NCBI GenBank assembly: GCA_015207365.1
Contig: JADEXA010000049.1
Coordinates: 1 to 55,662 of the forward strand
DNA from: Vacuolonema iberomarrocanum LEGE 07170
GTDB taxonomy: Bacteria > Cyanobacteriota > Cyanobacteriia > Elainellales > Elainellaceae
Direction of reading: 5' to 3'
Length of the DNA stretch: 55,662 nt
In this document: one piece after another, positions 16,868 through 26,098 of the stretch
Position numbering within the stretch: position 1 is the first letter of the stretch
Layout: each line of letters opens with the position of its first letter
Program-made: the position numbers and the translations under genes
The notes under the pieces: model-generated
What the model was told of the DNA's origin: nothing
Database searches by the model: none
Seen by the model: the letters and a program-made list of their open reading frames with translations, nothing else

Positions 16868-19210
16868 TCATCCGTACTGGTGGATGGGGTCTTTGTGCTC
16901 ACAACTTGGGTAGCTAGGGTCTTGCTGGCATCGGCACTCATCGGTAGGTATAGGATTTAGGGGAAATTGTAGGATGAACTGCGTTTGTCCATTGCCACTC
17001 TTGACTGCAATGGTGCCATCCAGATAGTCCACAAGCTTCTTCACTAGCGCCAACCCCAAGCCTGTGCCGCCATGTTTCCACGGATCGTTGCTAGGGATGC
17101 GGTAGAAGCGATCGAAGATGCGATCGCATTCCTCTGGGGGAATTTCAACCCCTGTGTTGCTAATCCGCAGTTCCATTTGGGTGGCGATCGCCTGCGCGGA
17201 AATGCAAATCGTTTCGTGAGCTGGTGTGTACTTGCAGGCATTGTTCATCAATTCCACGATAATGCGCTGCAGGTGCGATGCATCCGTTACAAGGGATGGC
17301 AGATCGGGAGGAAGGTCAAACTGGAGCATCTGATCTTGCTCTTGGGTACGGCGCAAGAAGGCTTCAAGGCGAGGGGGAACCCAATCTTGGAGGGTAATCT
17401 TACTAGGATCGTGGGGCTCCGCATCGGCATCCAATCGCGCCAGATCCAGCAAGTCATTGATAAGGTCGATTTCGCGCCTGCCTTCTTCCTTCAGGATATG
17501 GAAATAGCGCGTGATGCCGTGAATCGGAGAGTCGGCAGATTGGAGTGCTTCCGGTAACAACGGGCTGAGCTGAGTCAGGGAGCGCCCGATCAAATCCGTT
17601 GCCATTTTGATATTGGTCATGGGCGATCGCAGCTCATGGGAAATCGTGCTGAGGAAATCGTCCTTGAGTTGATGCAGGCGCTCTAGCTCCTTGACTTGTG
17701 TCTGTGCCGCCTCAAACAACCGTGCCTGCCGCAAAGCAATTACACATTGATTGGCGACTTGCTCAATCAAGCGCACCTCTACAGGATGAAATATCTCATC
17801 GTTGGGGCGATAGAACCACATATCTCCGATTACAACCTGATCTTCGATGAGGGGGTAGCAGAGCATAGCGGCACTGCGGGACGTGGCACGCAGGTGGTTA
17901 TCCGCATCATCCGTGCGAAAACAAAACTGCTGATGGTTCCCCTGTAGAAGTTGGTTATAAACCTGAGGGCGCTCGTCAAAGCGAATCGTTTTTCCCAAGG
18001 CAGAGTTGAGTGAGACGGTGTATTCATAGGTGATGGTGGAAGCGGTGTGCTCGTCGTTGTAAAACGCCACATCGCATCCATTGATCTGCAAGGCCCGCCC
18101 CAGTTCTTGCACCGCCGTTTGCAAAATTTTCTGCTCGTCCAGGCTATCGCGCACTTGGTCGGTAATGGACTTTAGGGTTCGTTCTAGAACGAGCGCTTGC
18201 TGCAATTCGGCCGTACGGGCCTGCACTTGTTGCTCCAGGTCAAGATTGAGCTGGCGCACCTGTTCATGTAAGCTCGCTTGGTAGATGGCGATCGCCAGCG
18301 TTTCGGCCAACCGCTTCAGTAGCTCGATCTCCCATTCTTGCCAGACATGGGGCACACTACAAAAATTGACGCACAGCAATCCCCAGAGGCGATCTTCAAC
18401 CGTGATAGGAATGGCCAAATTGGCTCGAATCTGCAACCCATTCAGCAGGTTCACATAACAATCGGCCAGGTTTGCCGTCCGAACATCATTGATGCGGTTG
18501 ATTTTGCCTCGCTTATAGTCTTCAACAACGTCCCCGACAAAGCAGGGATCGTATACGTTTGACCCAACGATCCGAATCCAAGGCGGCATCACCGACTCGG
18601 CAATCATCTCGCCGCTCCAATCGGGATTAAACCGGAAAACCAGAACCCGGTCGGCTTGCAGAATGGTTCGCACGTCTTCGACGATGGTGGCCAGAATGCG
18701 ATTCAGGTCGAGGGACTGGCGGATGTTTTGCGTAACGGTATTGATCAGCCGCTCCCGCTCGGCCAGTTGGGCGATCGTACTCTTTGTTGAAGGGGCGATC
18801 GCAGTTTCATTGAGATGCTGTCTCTGTTTATTTTTGCGTCTTTCCCTGACACGTTGTCGAGGGGTGGTAACAGCATCCACTGGCCTCAGAATAGAGAGAT
18901 GGAGGTGAGGAACGAAATTCGCCGTTGCGGCATATTCAACCTGGCAAAATTGCCCATCCGGGCGCAGCAAACGGATGCGACCTCGCTCTCTGCCATGCTT
19001 TTGGAAACTCTGCCAGGCTTTCGAAAAATCTAAGCCCGGTTCTAAAAAGTCTGCGATTTGGTGTTGCAAAAGCTCTTCACGGGAGATGCCTAGTAAATCG
19101 GATGCTGCCGAATTTGCCGCGACATAATGTCCCTGATCATCAGCGATCAAGATTGCATCCAATGAAGCATCAAACAGCGCCTGTAAGTGTCGGAGCTTCA
19201 TGTCACTCAT
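16868..19210 (-). CDS. Hybrid-less sensor histidine kinase, PAS-GAF-GAF-HisKA-HATPase
   Basis: 780 aa, with no membrane segment, so cytoplasmic. N-terminal PAS (about 5-100; ALFDASLDAILIADDQGHYVAAN). First GAF about 160-320 (RQSLDLNRILATIVEDVRTIL, CVNFCSVPHVW). A coiled-coil linker about 325-350 (LDLEQQVQARTAELQQAL). Second GAF about 345-505. HisKA with phospho-acceptor H525 in STISHELRSP. The HATPase N box is ELMNNACKYT (about 653-662) and the G box GTGLGLALV (about 715-723). The first GAF lacks an obvious chromophore cysteine in the expected position, so the signal is unknown. No response regulator is adjacent. The C-terminal 30 residues are Cys-rich (CRCQQDPSYPSC). Confidence 0.93.
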   Translation of the reverse strand: MSDMKLRHLQALFDASLDAILIADDQGHYVAANSAASDLLGISREELLQHQIADFLEPGLDFSKAWQSFQKHGRERGRIRLLRPDGQFCQVEYAATANFVPHLHLSILRPVDAVTTPRQRVRERRKNKQRQHLNETAIAPSTKSTIAQLAERERLINTVTQNIRQSLDLNRILATIVEDVRTILQADRVLVFRFNPDWSGEMIAESVMPPWIRIVGSNVYDPCFVGDVVEDYKRGKINRINDVRTANLADCYVNLLNGLQIRANLAIPITVEDRLWGLLCVNFCSVPHVWQEWEIELLKRLAETLAIAIYQASLHEQVRQLNLDLEQQVQARTAELQQALVLERTLKSITDQVRDSLDEQKILQTAVQELGRALQINGCDVAFYNDEHTASTITYEYTVSLNSALGKTIRFDERPQVYNQLLQGNHQQFCFRTDDADNHLRATSRSAAMLCYPLIEDQVVIGDMWFYRPNDEIFHPVEVRLIEQVANQCVIALRQARLFEAAQTQVKELERLHQLKDDFLSTISHELRSPMTNIKMATDLIGRSLTQLSPLLPEALQSADSPIHGITRYFHILKEEGRREIDLINDLLDLARLDADAEPHDPSKITLQDWVPPRLEAFLRRTQEQDQMLQFDLPPDLPSLVTDASHLQRIIVELMNNACKYTPAHETICISAQAIATQMELRISNTGVEIPPEECDRIFDRFYRIPSNDPWKHGGTGLGLALVKKLVDYLDGTIAVKSGNGQTQFILQFPLNPIPTDECRCQQDPSYPSCEHKDPIHQYG

Positions 19211-19875
19211 TGCGTTGTGGGGGTTGGGTAGATTCTGTTGGAATGGCGAATGTATGTTTTATTCAGCTCAGCTCAGGCTTCAAACTGAGTTGAGCTGAAT
19301 ACAGCCATGAGCAGGTAACAAAGCGATGGCTGATACCAAAAAATACACAAGAACAGCTAGTTCTTTGATTGAAAGAAGAGGGACGAAAAAATGAATGAAC
19401 CTGTTCAATTCTATTGATGGAAGCATTATTTACATCCAGCGATTTTTAATGTAGCACTCTCTTGTTAACACCGATTCAATGTAAAGGTGCGCTTAATATT
19501 TCAAGCCTTTCAAGGAGCGCTTCTTTGCCTAATAAATCCCTGATCTAGAAACGGTATGAGCTATTGAGCTGCCTTCATAACGAATGGGTATAAGAGAGTT
19601 CTTTAAGAATCCCAAATCATAACTATGGCCATGCTGAAGCGTCGTCAGCCTTGTACGTTAGGCTTAACCCTAAGCCAGATGTTTCTGTTGGGAATTTGAC
19701 AGTTTCCCTGGGTTGGCTGACTCTCCGCCCAAGAGCGTTAGCTTTCAACCCGTTCCCACGGGAACGAATGTGAGAAGCCCCCATTCGGTGATGTTTGAAC
19801 AGACAAAGGGAATGTGACCCGTGTAAAACAAGGCAAGATAATGCGATACGCCCTGCTGTTGTCGGAGGAAACCCT
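19211..19875. other. Intergenic region between histidine kinase and Rieske genes
   Basis: Divergent promoters. The only structure I see is a 15-bp stem with one mismatch at 19262-19276 / 19285-19299 (TTCAGCTCAGCTCAG and complement), 52 bp before the kinase start. It would fold in the kinase leader RNA. 19350-19560 is AT-rich. Confidence 0.45.
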
Positions 19876-20967
19876 ATGCTCATTACCAAGCAACCTGTGT
19901 TTCGTCGTTTCTGGTACCCTGTGGTGCCGATGAACCAGTTAAGCGACACTCCCTATGCTTTTACCTTGTTGGGCGAAAAGATTGTGGTGTGGCGCAATGC
20001 AGAGGGTAAGCCCGTGGCGACAGAGGATCGATGCTGTCATCGCACGGCACAGTTGTCCCTCGGGAAAGTGGTTGATGGCAAGATTGCCTGTGCTTACCAC
20101 GGCTGGCAGTTTGATGGTTGCGGGAGTTGTGTCCATGTTCCGCAACTAGATGCGCCGGATGGCATTCCCAAAACCTATCGGGTGCGAGCGTTTCACTGCA
20201 CTGAGCGCTACGGCTATGCCTGGGTCTGTCTAGAAGATCCGCTGATCGATATTCCAACGATTCCCGAAGCCGCGGATGCTTCCTTCCGCCAGATTCAGGA
20301 GTTTTATGAACCCTGGAAGGTGGCCGGGTTGCGTGTGATGGAGAACGAGTTTGATCTGGCCCATCCCACCTTTGTGCACACCACAACCTTTGGCAGCGAA
20401 GACCATCCCATCCCCGATGCATTAGATCTAGAGGAACTGGACTGGGGCATCCATGTGACAGGGGTTCTGGGCGTCGTGAACCCAGATCTACAGCAGAAAA
20501 ACCTGAAGATGGAGAATCGGGATACGGTGCGGACGCTGGATATGGATTGGTACATGCCGTTCACAATTCGTCTACGCATCAACTATCCCAATGGGATGTC
20601 CCACATCATCGTCAATACCATGACGCCCATCGATGATGGCATGTCACAGATGGTGCAGTTTGCCCTGCGCAACGATACAGAGGCCGACACGGCTACAACG
20701 GATGTGATTGCGTTCGATCGCGCGGTTACCCTCGAAGACAAGCGCATCCTCGAATCCACAGACTCCGATGTGCCCCTACGGCCATCGGTGGAGCAGCACA
20801 TGATGACCGACAAGCCGGGGTTACTGATGCGGAAGAAGATCGCCGCCTTGCTGAAGGCCCATGGAGAAGTTGAGCAAACCCGCCACGGTGGAGGCGTGGA
20901 GAGCGATCGCCTTGTTCTCGAATCGGCCTTGTCTGATGTTGCTCCTGCATCGGTACCATCGGCTTAG
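19876..20967 (+). CDS. Rieske non-heme iron oxygenase (PaO/chlorophyllide-oxygenase-like)
   Basis: 363 aa from the ATG at 19876, chosen for GGAGG at 19864-19868. The Rieske [2Fe-2S] ligands are C53-x-H55 (DRCCHRT) and C72-x-x-H75 (CAYHGWQFDG). The mononuclear iron site is NEFDLAHPTFVHTTT (N...D...H....H). Overall it resembles the plant/cyanobacterial group of pheophorbide a oxygenase-like enzymes; the reductase partner would be ferredoxin. The C-terminal redox CxxC of some PaO-type proteins is absent and no membrane helix is seen at the end, so the substrate cannot be fixed. Confidence 0.88.
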   Translation: MLITKQPVFRRFWYPVVPMNQLSDTPYAFTLLGEKIVVWRNAEGKPVATEDRCCHRTAQLSLGKVVDGKIACAYHGWQFDGCGSCVHVPQLDAPDGIPKTYRVRAFHCTERYGYAWVCLEDPLIDIPTIPEAADASFRQIQEFYEPWKVAGLRVMENEFDLAHPTFVHTTTFGSEDHPIPDALDLEELDWGIHVTGVLGVVNPDLQQKNLKMENRDTVRTLDMDWYMPFTIRLRINYPNGMSHIIVNTMTPIDDGMSQMVQFALRNDTEADTATTDVIAFDRAVTLEDKRILESTDSDVPLRPSVEQHMMTDKPGLLMRKKIAALLKAHGEVEQTRHGGGVESDRLVLESALSDVAPASVPSA

Positions 20968-21003
20968 TTGGTCGGCTTATACCAATTCGCTAAGAACCCG
21001 CTA

Positions 21004-21054
21004 CAGATCATTTTTTGAAAGCCGCGCACCGCGCGGCTTTCAAAAAATGATCTG
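21004..21054. repeat. Perfect palindrome, family D copy 3
   Basis: Arms 21004-21027 and 21031-21054 (24 bp, loop ACC). The left flank CAATTCGCTAAGAACC and core GATCATTTTTTGAA are shared with the other D copies. First of three different repeat families in a row (D, B, C) across 21004-21251. Confidence 0.85.
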
Positions 21055-21079
21055 GTTTTGGTTTACGTAGAATCGGTAT

Positions 21080-21173
21080 TATAGCGGTGTGCAACCGCAT
21101 TAAGCACAGCAACGGTTGTGTGGGGCGCGCCGCGCCCCACACAACCGTACTTAACTAACGCGCATAGCGCTCT
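21080..21173. repeat. Inverted-repeat element, family B copy 3 (reverse orientation)
   Basis: Ends TATAGCG and CGCTCTA. Central hairpin identical to copies 2, 4 and 5. Confidence 0.9.
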
Positions 21174-21196
21174 AGTTGTAAAGAGAAAGCAGACAG

Positions 21197-21251
21197 CTCC
21201 AAAAATGGGTTGCGCTCGCTGCCTTGCAGCGAGCGCAACCCATTTTTGGAG
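21197..21251. repeat. Perfect 26-bp hairpin, family C copy 2
   Basis: Arms 21197-21222 and 21226-21251, loop CTT. Same 26-3-26 layout as 8982-9036 and 23238-23292, with different sequence. Lies 88 bp before scpB. Confidence 0.85.
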
Positions 21252-21339
21252 TCTTCAAACGAATGGAGCGATCCTTGCCAAGGTTGGCGATTCCCCGTCT
21301 ACCCTTTAAGATTAGGTACTTTGCAGTCAAGCGCTCCGT

Positions 21340-21915
21340 TTGCCATCTTCCTTACCCATGCCTTCCCTTGCTAGCACCCTCGAAGCAATTCTCTACCTGA
21401 AAGGACAGCCCCTTTCGGTGGCGCAACTAACGGAACTGGCTGGGGGCGATCGCTCGACTATCGAAGAAGGGCTGATTGAGTTGATGGGCGACTATGCCCA
21501 TCGGGATTCTGCTTTGGAGGTGATCGAGACCCCAAAGGGTTACTGTTTACAACTGCGCCCTGAATTTCAAGGTTTTGTGCATACCCTGGTTCCAGTTGAT
21601 TTGGGCTTGGGGGCATTGCGAACCCTGGCGGCGATCGCCCTCAAAGCGCCCCTCACCCTCAGTGAACTGGTGGATTTTCGTGGTTCTGGAGCCTATCAGC
21701 ATGTGCAAGAGTTGGTTGAGCAAGGGTTTGTGAAAAAGCGCCGCAAAGCCGACTCTCGCTCTGCTCAATTACAAGTGACTCAGAAGTTTCACCAATATTT
21801 TGAAGTAGACAAGCTGCCAAAAATTTCCGTCAAAGCCAAGTCTATGGCTGATAAAGATACAGATGCAACGGACGCAACAGATGCAGCGGACGCAGCAGAT
21901 GCAGACTCGGCTTGA
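21340..21915 (+). CDS. scpB: Segregation and condensation protein ScpB
   Basis: 191 aa; the ATG at 21358 is an alternative start. ScpB is the winged-helix dimer that binds ScpA and the SMC heads in the chromosome-condensing complex. Two winged-helix domains are recognisable: LASTLEAILYLKGQPLSVAQLTELAGG, then ALRTLAAIALKAPLTLSELVDFRGSGAYQHVQELVEQGFVKKRR, which matches the family signature. The C-terminal tail is a low-complexity acidic repeat (DATDATDAADAADADSA) encoded by degenerate 6-bp units (GACGCA/GATGCA), probably length-variable and disordered. scpA is not in the window. Confidence 0.93.
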   Translation: MPSSLPMPSLASTLEAILYLKGQPLSVAQLTELAGGDRSTIEEGLIELMGDYAHRDSALEVIETPKGYCLQLRPEFQGFVHTLVPVDLGLGALRTLAAIALKAPLTLSELVDFRGSGAYQHVQELVEQGFVKKRRKADSRSAQLQVTQKFHQYFEVDKLPKISVKAKSMADKDTDATDATDAADAADADSA

Positions 21916-21940
21916 TCAACGGCAAACCTAAGAGTAAGTA

Positions 21941-22306
21941 TTAGCGAGAAAACAGCATCCGCACACCTAGCCCTATCATCAATAATCCAAACAGGCGGCG
22001 AAGCAATAGGTCGGGTAAATCAACCGCAATTTTTGCCCCAATCAACCCGCCGATAACAAAGCCTAAGCAAATCAGGATGGCCGCTCTAATTTCCACATAC
22101 CCCTGCTGGTAGTACGTCCAGGCTCCGAGTAAACCAATGGGCGGGACGAGCAAGGCCAGGGTGGTTCCCTGTGCGACATGTTGCGGAAATCCAAATAAAT
22201 AGATGAGCGCTGGGGTCAGAAATACACCACCACCAATCCCAATCAGCCCACTAATGCTTCCTACGAGCAAACCCAGTAAAAGAAGCAAGATGATTTCAAG
22301 ACCCAT
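21941..22306 (-). CDS. TauE/SafE-family half-size membrane permease
   Basis: 121 aa, four hydrophobic segments. The N-terminal GLLVGSISGLIGIGGGVFLTPALIYLFG is the TauE/SafE signature (GxxxGxxGIGGG); QGTTLALLVP also fits. This is one repeat unit of the usual two-repeat, eight-helix transporter, so it would have to dimerise. Members export sulfite or sulfoacetate or similar anions; the substrate here is unknown. The start at 22306 begins right at the first helix. Confidence 0.88.
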   Translation of the reverse strand: MGLEIILLLLLGLLVGSISGLIGIGGGVFLTPALIYLFGFPQHVAQGTTLALLVPPIGLLGAWTYYQQGYVEIRAAILICLGFVIGGLIGAKIAVDLPDLLLRRLFGLLMIGLGVRMLFSR

Positions 22307-22973
22307 TGCAAAGACTCAGTAAACACACTCTAGAAGGATTCAATCTTGCAATTTTATAAACTCAATTGAGTGACGGTTTATAAAAATTTAGAGTGCTTTT
22401 AGATACATTTTGAGCACGCTATTCCGAAAGCTTGGATCGTTGCGCGATCGCCTCAAGTTTAATAATTTTTGCCCATTTTAAAGAAACATTTCGACCATTC
22501 TATAGACTTTTTTCTAGAGAATACCTATATCATTAGCGACTGAGCTTAAGGTCAGAGAAATGTCTGGTTAAGGGAAGATAGAGGTCAATGCTAATAGGTT
22601 TGCGTCCTATCAAATCCCGTTGAAGACCCCAACTATCGCTTGCGCCTGCTGCATTGCAGCGGGCGCAAGCGATAGTTGGGCTTTACGGCTGTTTAACCGG
22701 ATTTGATATAAGCCCTGTCTATGAATCTTGGGTAAGTTGGGCAACAAAAAAGCGATCTCTAGATGAGAATCGCTCCAGGAATCATTGAAGTATTTGAATC
22801 TGTGCTTGAAAACTGCGTATATCATAGGAGGTGCGGATGTTGGCCTGGAAAAGACGAGACGCGGCTAACGAAGCCGAGCGAAGCCATCCATTGCATCCTT
22901 CCACCTCTTTTCTAAACGCTTTCGGATTCGAATCGTTCAGATCTAAAAGCTTGAGACAAACAGGCGATCGCCC
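22307..22973. other. Intergenic region with repeat A5
   Basis: Upstream of the TauE gene it is AT-rich (22360-22530) and likely holds its promoter. One family A element lies at 22608-22709. No gene or RNA is recognised. Confidence 0.45.
22608..22709. repeat. Inverted-repeat element, family A copy 5
   Basis: Ends TATCAAATCCCGTTGAAG and TTTAACCGGATTTGATAT. Arms CCAACTATCGCTTGCGCCTG and complement; both arms share the C-for-T change relative to copy 2. Confidence 0.9.
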
Positions 22974-23111
22974 TTAACGGAACCCAACCGCTGCCTGCCA
23001 TACAAAGGCTAGCAGGAAGAAAAAGACAGGGATAACGGGCAGTACATCAACCAGAGGATCGAAAATTGAGTAAGCTTCAGGCAACTTTGCCAACAACAAT
23101 GCCGCTTCCAT
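22974..23111 (-). CDS. psbK: Photosystem II reaction center protein K
   Basis: 45 aa, full length, read on the minus strand from the ATG at 23111 to TAA at 22974. The protein begins MEAALLLAKLPEAYSIFDPL and ends LLAFVWQAAVGFR. The mature form starting KLPEAY..., the VDVLPVIPVFF turn and the terminal WQAAVGFR are the hallmarks of PsbK. The first 8 residues are the cleaved leader and about 24-42 is the single transmembrane helix. AGAGG lies 12-16 bases before the start. It is a small intrinsic subunit of PSII in the thylakoid membrane. It confirms a photosynthetic organism. Confidence 0.96.
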   Translation of the reverse strand: MEAALLLAKLPEAYSIFDPLVDVLPVIPVFFFLLAFVWQAAVGFR

Positions 23112-23485
23112 CAGTGAAATGACCTCTCCAACACAAATTTACAATTGCTCATAATCCTATCATGAAGCGGGTTATCTCCTAAAGTGGAGACCCACCCGAC
23201 TCGTTTTCAGTCTCTGTGTACAGGACAAAAACTAAAGAACGCTTAATTTTGGGTGACGCGGGCAGCGCCCGCGTCACCCAAAATTAAGCGTTTTAGCAGG
23301 GGTTTATTGTTTTGTCCTGTACTTAGCTTCAGGCTTATGGCCGTGCGGTGGCAGATGTTCGGGCGTGGCTCCCCGCTTCTGCCTTTGGAAAGATTGTGCT
23401 CAACCCGCCGACCCAGGGCTTACCGTTCTCCCCCAGAGTCACGATACTATGCTGGAGAACCCCATCCATCTCCCCCAGGAAACCT
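23112..23485. other. Intergenic region between psbK and malQ
   Basis: Divergent promoters. It contains the family C hairpin at 23238-23292, whose flanks TGTACAGGACAAAA and TTTTGTCCTGTACTTA (23217 and about 23309) are inverted repeats. The whole 23217-23328 therefore looks like one element. Confidence 0.55.
23238..23292. repeat. Perfect 26-bp hairpin, family C copy 3
   Basis: Arms 23238-23263 and 23267-23292, loop AGC, inside outer inverted ends TGTACAGGACAAAA / TTTTGTCCTGTACTTA. Confidence 0.88.
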
Positions 23486-25051
23486 ATGCCATTTCCCCGT
23501 TCTTGCGGCATTTTACTCCATCCCACCTCCCTTCCCAGCCCCTACGGCATTGGTGATTTAGGAGAATCTGCACGTCACTTCATCGATTTTCTCTACGATA
23601 GTGGGCAGCAAATCTGGCAGGTCTTACCTCTGGGGCCGACCGGACATGGCAACTCGCCCTACATGTCCTATAGCTCGATGGCGGGCAATCCCATTTTGAT
23701 TAGCTTGGATTGGCTCGCGGCAGAAGGCTGGCTTTATTCAGATGAATTGGCGGGGTTGCGAGATTTTCCGGCAGATTGGGTGGATTATGACCGGGTCAAT
23801 GTCACCCACATGGCCTTGTTGAAAACGGCGGCGCAGCGCTTTCGGGAAGGCGCAACGATAGAACAGCGACAGGTATATAAGGATTTTTGCGCCAGCAAGG
23901 CCTTTTGGCTGGATGACTATGCCCTATTCATGGCGCTCAAAGAGCAGTTTGGGGGAAAGAGCTGGTATCAGTGGGAGGCGGCGATCGCTCGCTGTCAGCC
24001 CGAGGCGTTAGAACATTGGCGCACCCAACTGCGGTCTGAAATTGAGGATCAAAAGTTTCTGCAGTTTGAGTTTCATCGGCAATGGGCTGACCTGAAAGCC
24101 TATGCCAACGATGCAGGCATCCAAATTATGGGCGACATTCCCATCTATGTGGCTCACGACAGTGCCGATGTGTGGGCTTTTCCCGAGTTCTTCCACCTCG
24201 ACCCCGAAACTGGAGAACCGGCGTTGATGGCCGGAGTTCCGCCCGACTATTTCAGTGCCACAGGTCAGCTCTGGGGCAACCCGATCTATCGGTGGGATCG
24301 GCTCCAAGATGATGGGTTTAGCTGGTGGATCGAACGCTTCAACGCCACCCTAGAACTGGTGGATTTGGTGCGTATCGATCACTTCCGGGGTTTTAGTGGC
24401 TACTGGGCGGTACCCCAGGGCGAAGAAACAGCGATGAATGGCGAATGGTTGGATGCTCCAGGCGATGCCTTCTTCCAGCAACTGGGTGAAAAACTGGGAA
24501 GCTTGCCCATCATTGCCGAAGACTTGGGCGTGATTACGCCGGATGTGGCGGCCTTACGCGACAAGTATCACTTCCCTGGCATGAAAATTTTGCATTTTGC
24601 CTTCGATGGTGGGTCGGGCAATCCATTCTTACCCTTCAACTACGGTCGCAACTTTGTCGTTTATACCGGAACCCACGATAACAACACGACCCAGGGTTGG
24701 TATCAATCGCTGAATGATGGCGAGCGGCAGAATGTACTGGACTATATGGGCTGCACCAGCTCGGACGGAATTCACTGGGACTTCATTCGTCTGGCGATGA
24801 GTTCTGTTGCTAATCAAGCGATCTTCCCGTTGCAAGATGCCTTTGGGCTGAGCTCCGACGCGCGGATGAACTACCCCGGCAAAGGTGAAGGGAACTGGGG
24901 GTGGCGCTATCGTGCTGACTATCTGGGACAGGAATTGCGCGATCGCCTCCACAAATTCACAGGCATCTATGGACGCCTCCCCACCGAACCCGCTCCCCGC
25001 AAAAAACGCGAGGAAGAGGAAGCGAAGGCGTCTGCAGACAATCACGAGTGA
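23486..25051 (+). CDS. malQ: 4-alpha-glucanotransferase (amylomaltase, GH77)
   Basis: 521 aa from the ATG at 23486, which follows CAGGAAACCT and starts MPFPRSCGILLHPTSLPSPYGIGDLG, the normal N terminus. The frame extends upstream but is not family-like. It disproportionates maltooligosaccharides by moving alpha-1,4-glucan segments. GH77 residues: nucleophile Asp in VRIDHFRGF, acid/base Glu in PIIAEDLGVITP, and the third acid in GTHDNNTTQGW. DIPIYVAHDSADVWAFPEFF is also typical. A basic/acidic tail (RKKREEEEAKASADN) extends the C terminus. Works with glgA on glycogen-derived glucans. Confidence 0.96.
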   Translation: MPFPRSCGILLHPTSLPSPYGIGDLGESARHFIDFLYDSGQQIWQVLPLGPTGHGNSPYMSYSSMAGNPILISLDWLAAEGWLYSDELAGLRDFPADWVDYDRVNVTHMALLKTAAQRFREGATIEQRQVYKDFCASKAFWLDDYALFMALKEQFGGKSWYQWEAAIARCQPEALEHWRTQLRSEIEDQKFLQFEFHRQWADLKAYANDAGIQIMGDIPIYVAHDSADVWAFPEFFHLDPETGEPALMAGVPPDYFSATGQLWGNPIYRWDRLQDDGFSWWIERFNATLELVDLVRIDHFRGFSGYWAVPQGEETAMNGEWLDAPGDAFFQQLGEKLGSLPIIAEDLGVITPDVAALRDKYHFPGMKILHFAFDGGSGNPFLPFNYGRNFVVYTGTHDNNTTQGWYQSLNDGERQNVLDYMGCTSSDGIHWDFIRLAMSSVANQAIFPLQDAFGLSSDARMNYPGKGEGNWGWRYRADYLGQELRDRLHKFTGIYGRLPTEPAPRKKREEEEAKASADNHE

Positions 25052-25161
25052 GACAAGCATAGAGCGGATAATCAGGATATCGACTTCCTCAATCCCGCGA
25101 AGTTTCGTGCGGTTCTCTCTCCGACTCAGGTGCTATAATCGGGAGTCATCATGATTATCCT

Positions 25162-25233
25162 GCCGATGTAGCTCAGTGGTAGAGCACTCGATTCGTAATC
25201 GAGCGGTCAGGGGTTCAAATCCCCTCATCGGCT
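25162..25233 (+). tRNA. tRNA-Thr (anticodon CGT)
   Basis: 72 nt. Acceptor stem GCCGATG / CATCGGC with discriminator T, D arm GCTCAGTGGTAGAGC, anticodon stem CTCGA / TCGAG with loop TTCGTAA (anticodon CGT, reading ACG threonine codons), T arm GGGGTTCAAATCCCC. No CCA is encoded. Its 3' half is repeated at 35654-35698, marking this gene as an integration site. Confidence 0.95.
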
Positions 25234-25243
25234 TTGAAGCTAA
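25199..25243 (+). repeat. Attachment-site-like direct repeat, left copy (tRNA-Thr 3' end)
   Basis: 45 bp from the anticodon stem through 10 bases past the tRNA. Identical to 35654-35698 except at one base (C here, T there, in the T stem). Same orientation, 10,455 bp apart: the layout left by integration into a tRNA gene. Confidence 0.88.
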
Positions 25244-25393
25244 GACTATTTGGGAAGCGAAACGCGTTTACGCTCAAGCTCCAGGAATCCTTTGTTTAGA
25301 TGCGGCAGGATTTCAAGCCATCGCCTCACCTCCAACGCCTGCTCGTAAGTTCCAGATCATCGGCAGATCCGTATCGGGTTAATACAATGGCTT

Positions 25394-26098
25394 TCATAAT
25401 ACTTTGATCTCTATCCTTGGTTTCACACCGATCGTGGCTATGCACATCCATTTCGACCAGCCCGTGCCATAGTCAAATGACCTTACGGCCTCAAGCCCTG
25501 AAGCTCGTAGGAAAAAGTCCAGATGGTTAGAGGTATATCCTCGGTTGTGCCATCGCAGGGACATAAGGACTTGACCCAGTCCTTTTCGAGTCACTGAGCC
25601 AATCAGAGGGGCACCCGGTTTTAGGACTCGAACCATCTCGCGCAGCGTTTCTACGGGTTCGGCCATGTGCTCTAAAACATGGGCAAAGATGACCGCATCG
25701 AAGGACTCATCGGCAAAGGGCAAGCTGCTGATATCCCCCCATCGCAAATCAAGAGTCGAGCAGCGATGTTTCAGATTCTGTTGAGCGTGGGTCAACATGG
25801 GGTAGGAAATATCGACGCCGGAGACATGAGCTGGCTGATCGATACTGTCTAAAAGTGCAAGACTGAAGGCTCCGGTTCCCATGCCACAGTCGAGAATTTG
25901 AGATGTCTGGTCAAGGTGACGCAAGCGATCACGCACCGCATGGCTTTCGAACAGACGCTGATAATTTTGGAGCTGACCCAGACGGGCTACAATGTCGTGC
26001 CATTGAGGAGCCGATGAATCGTAGATCGAACGCAGGGTGTCGATACTGGGAGCCGTTCTCCAACGGTCTAATGTGGGGATTGTCGTTTTTAATAGCAT
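25394..26098 (-). CDS. Class I SAM-dependent methyltransferase
   Basis: 234 aa from the ATG at 26098 (MLLKTTIPTLDRW); a longer frame reaches 26173. Motif I is ILDCGMGTGAFSLALLD (about 65-81), the acidic end of strand 2 is VSGVDIS, motif II DAVIFAHVLEHM and motif III VLKPGAPLIGSVTRKG. This is the Methyltransf_11 layout of small-molecule methyltransferases; the substrate is unknown. First gene inside the tRNA-Thr island, convergent with the tRNA. Confidence 0.82.
   Translation of the reverse strand: MLLKTTIPTLDRWRTAPSIDTLRSIYDSSAPQWHDIVARLGQLQNYQRLFESHAVRDRLRHLDQTSQILDCGMGTGAFSLALLDSIDQPAHVSGVDISYPMLTHAQQNLKHRCSTLDLRWGDISSLPFADESFDAVIFAHVLEHMAEPVETLREMVRVLKPGAPLIGSVTRKGLGQVLMSLRWHNRGYTSNHLDFFLRASGLEAVRSFDYGTGWSKWMCIATIGVKPRIEIKVL

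Noticed and set aside
21004..21054. Family D palindromes as plain rho-independent terminators
   Set aside because: They may terminate transcription, but shared flanks and core sequence at three loci mark them as a repeat family.
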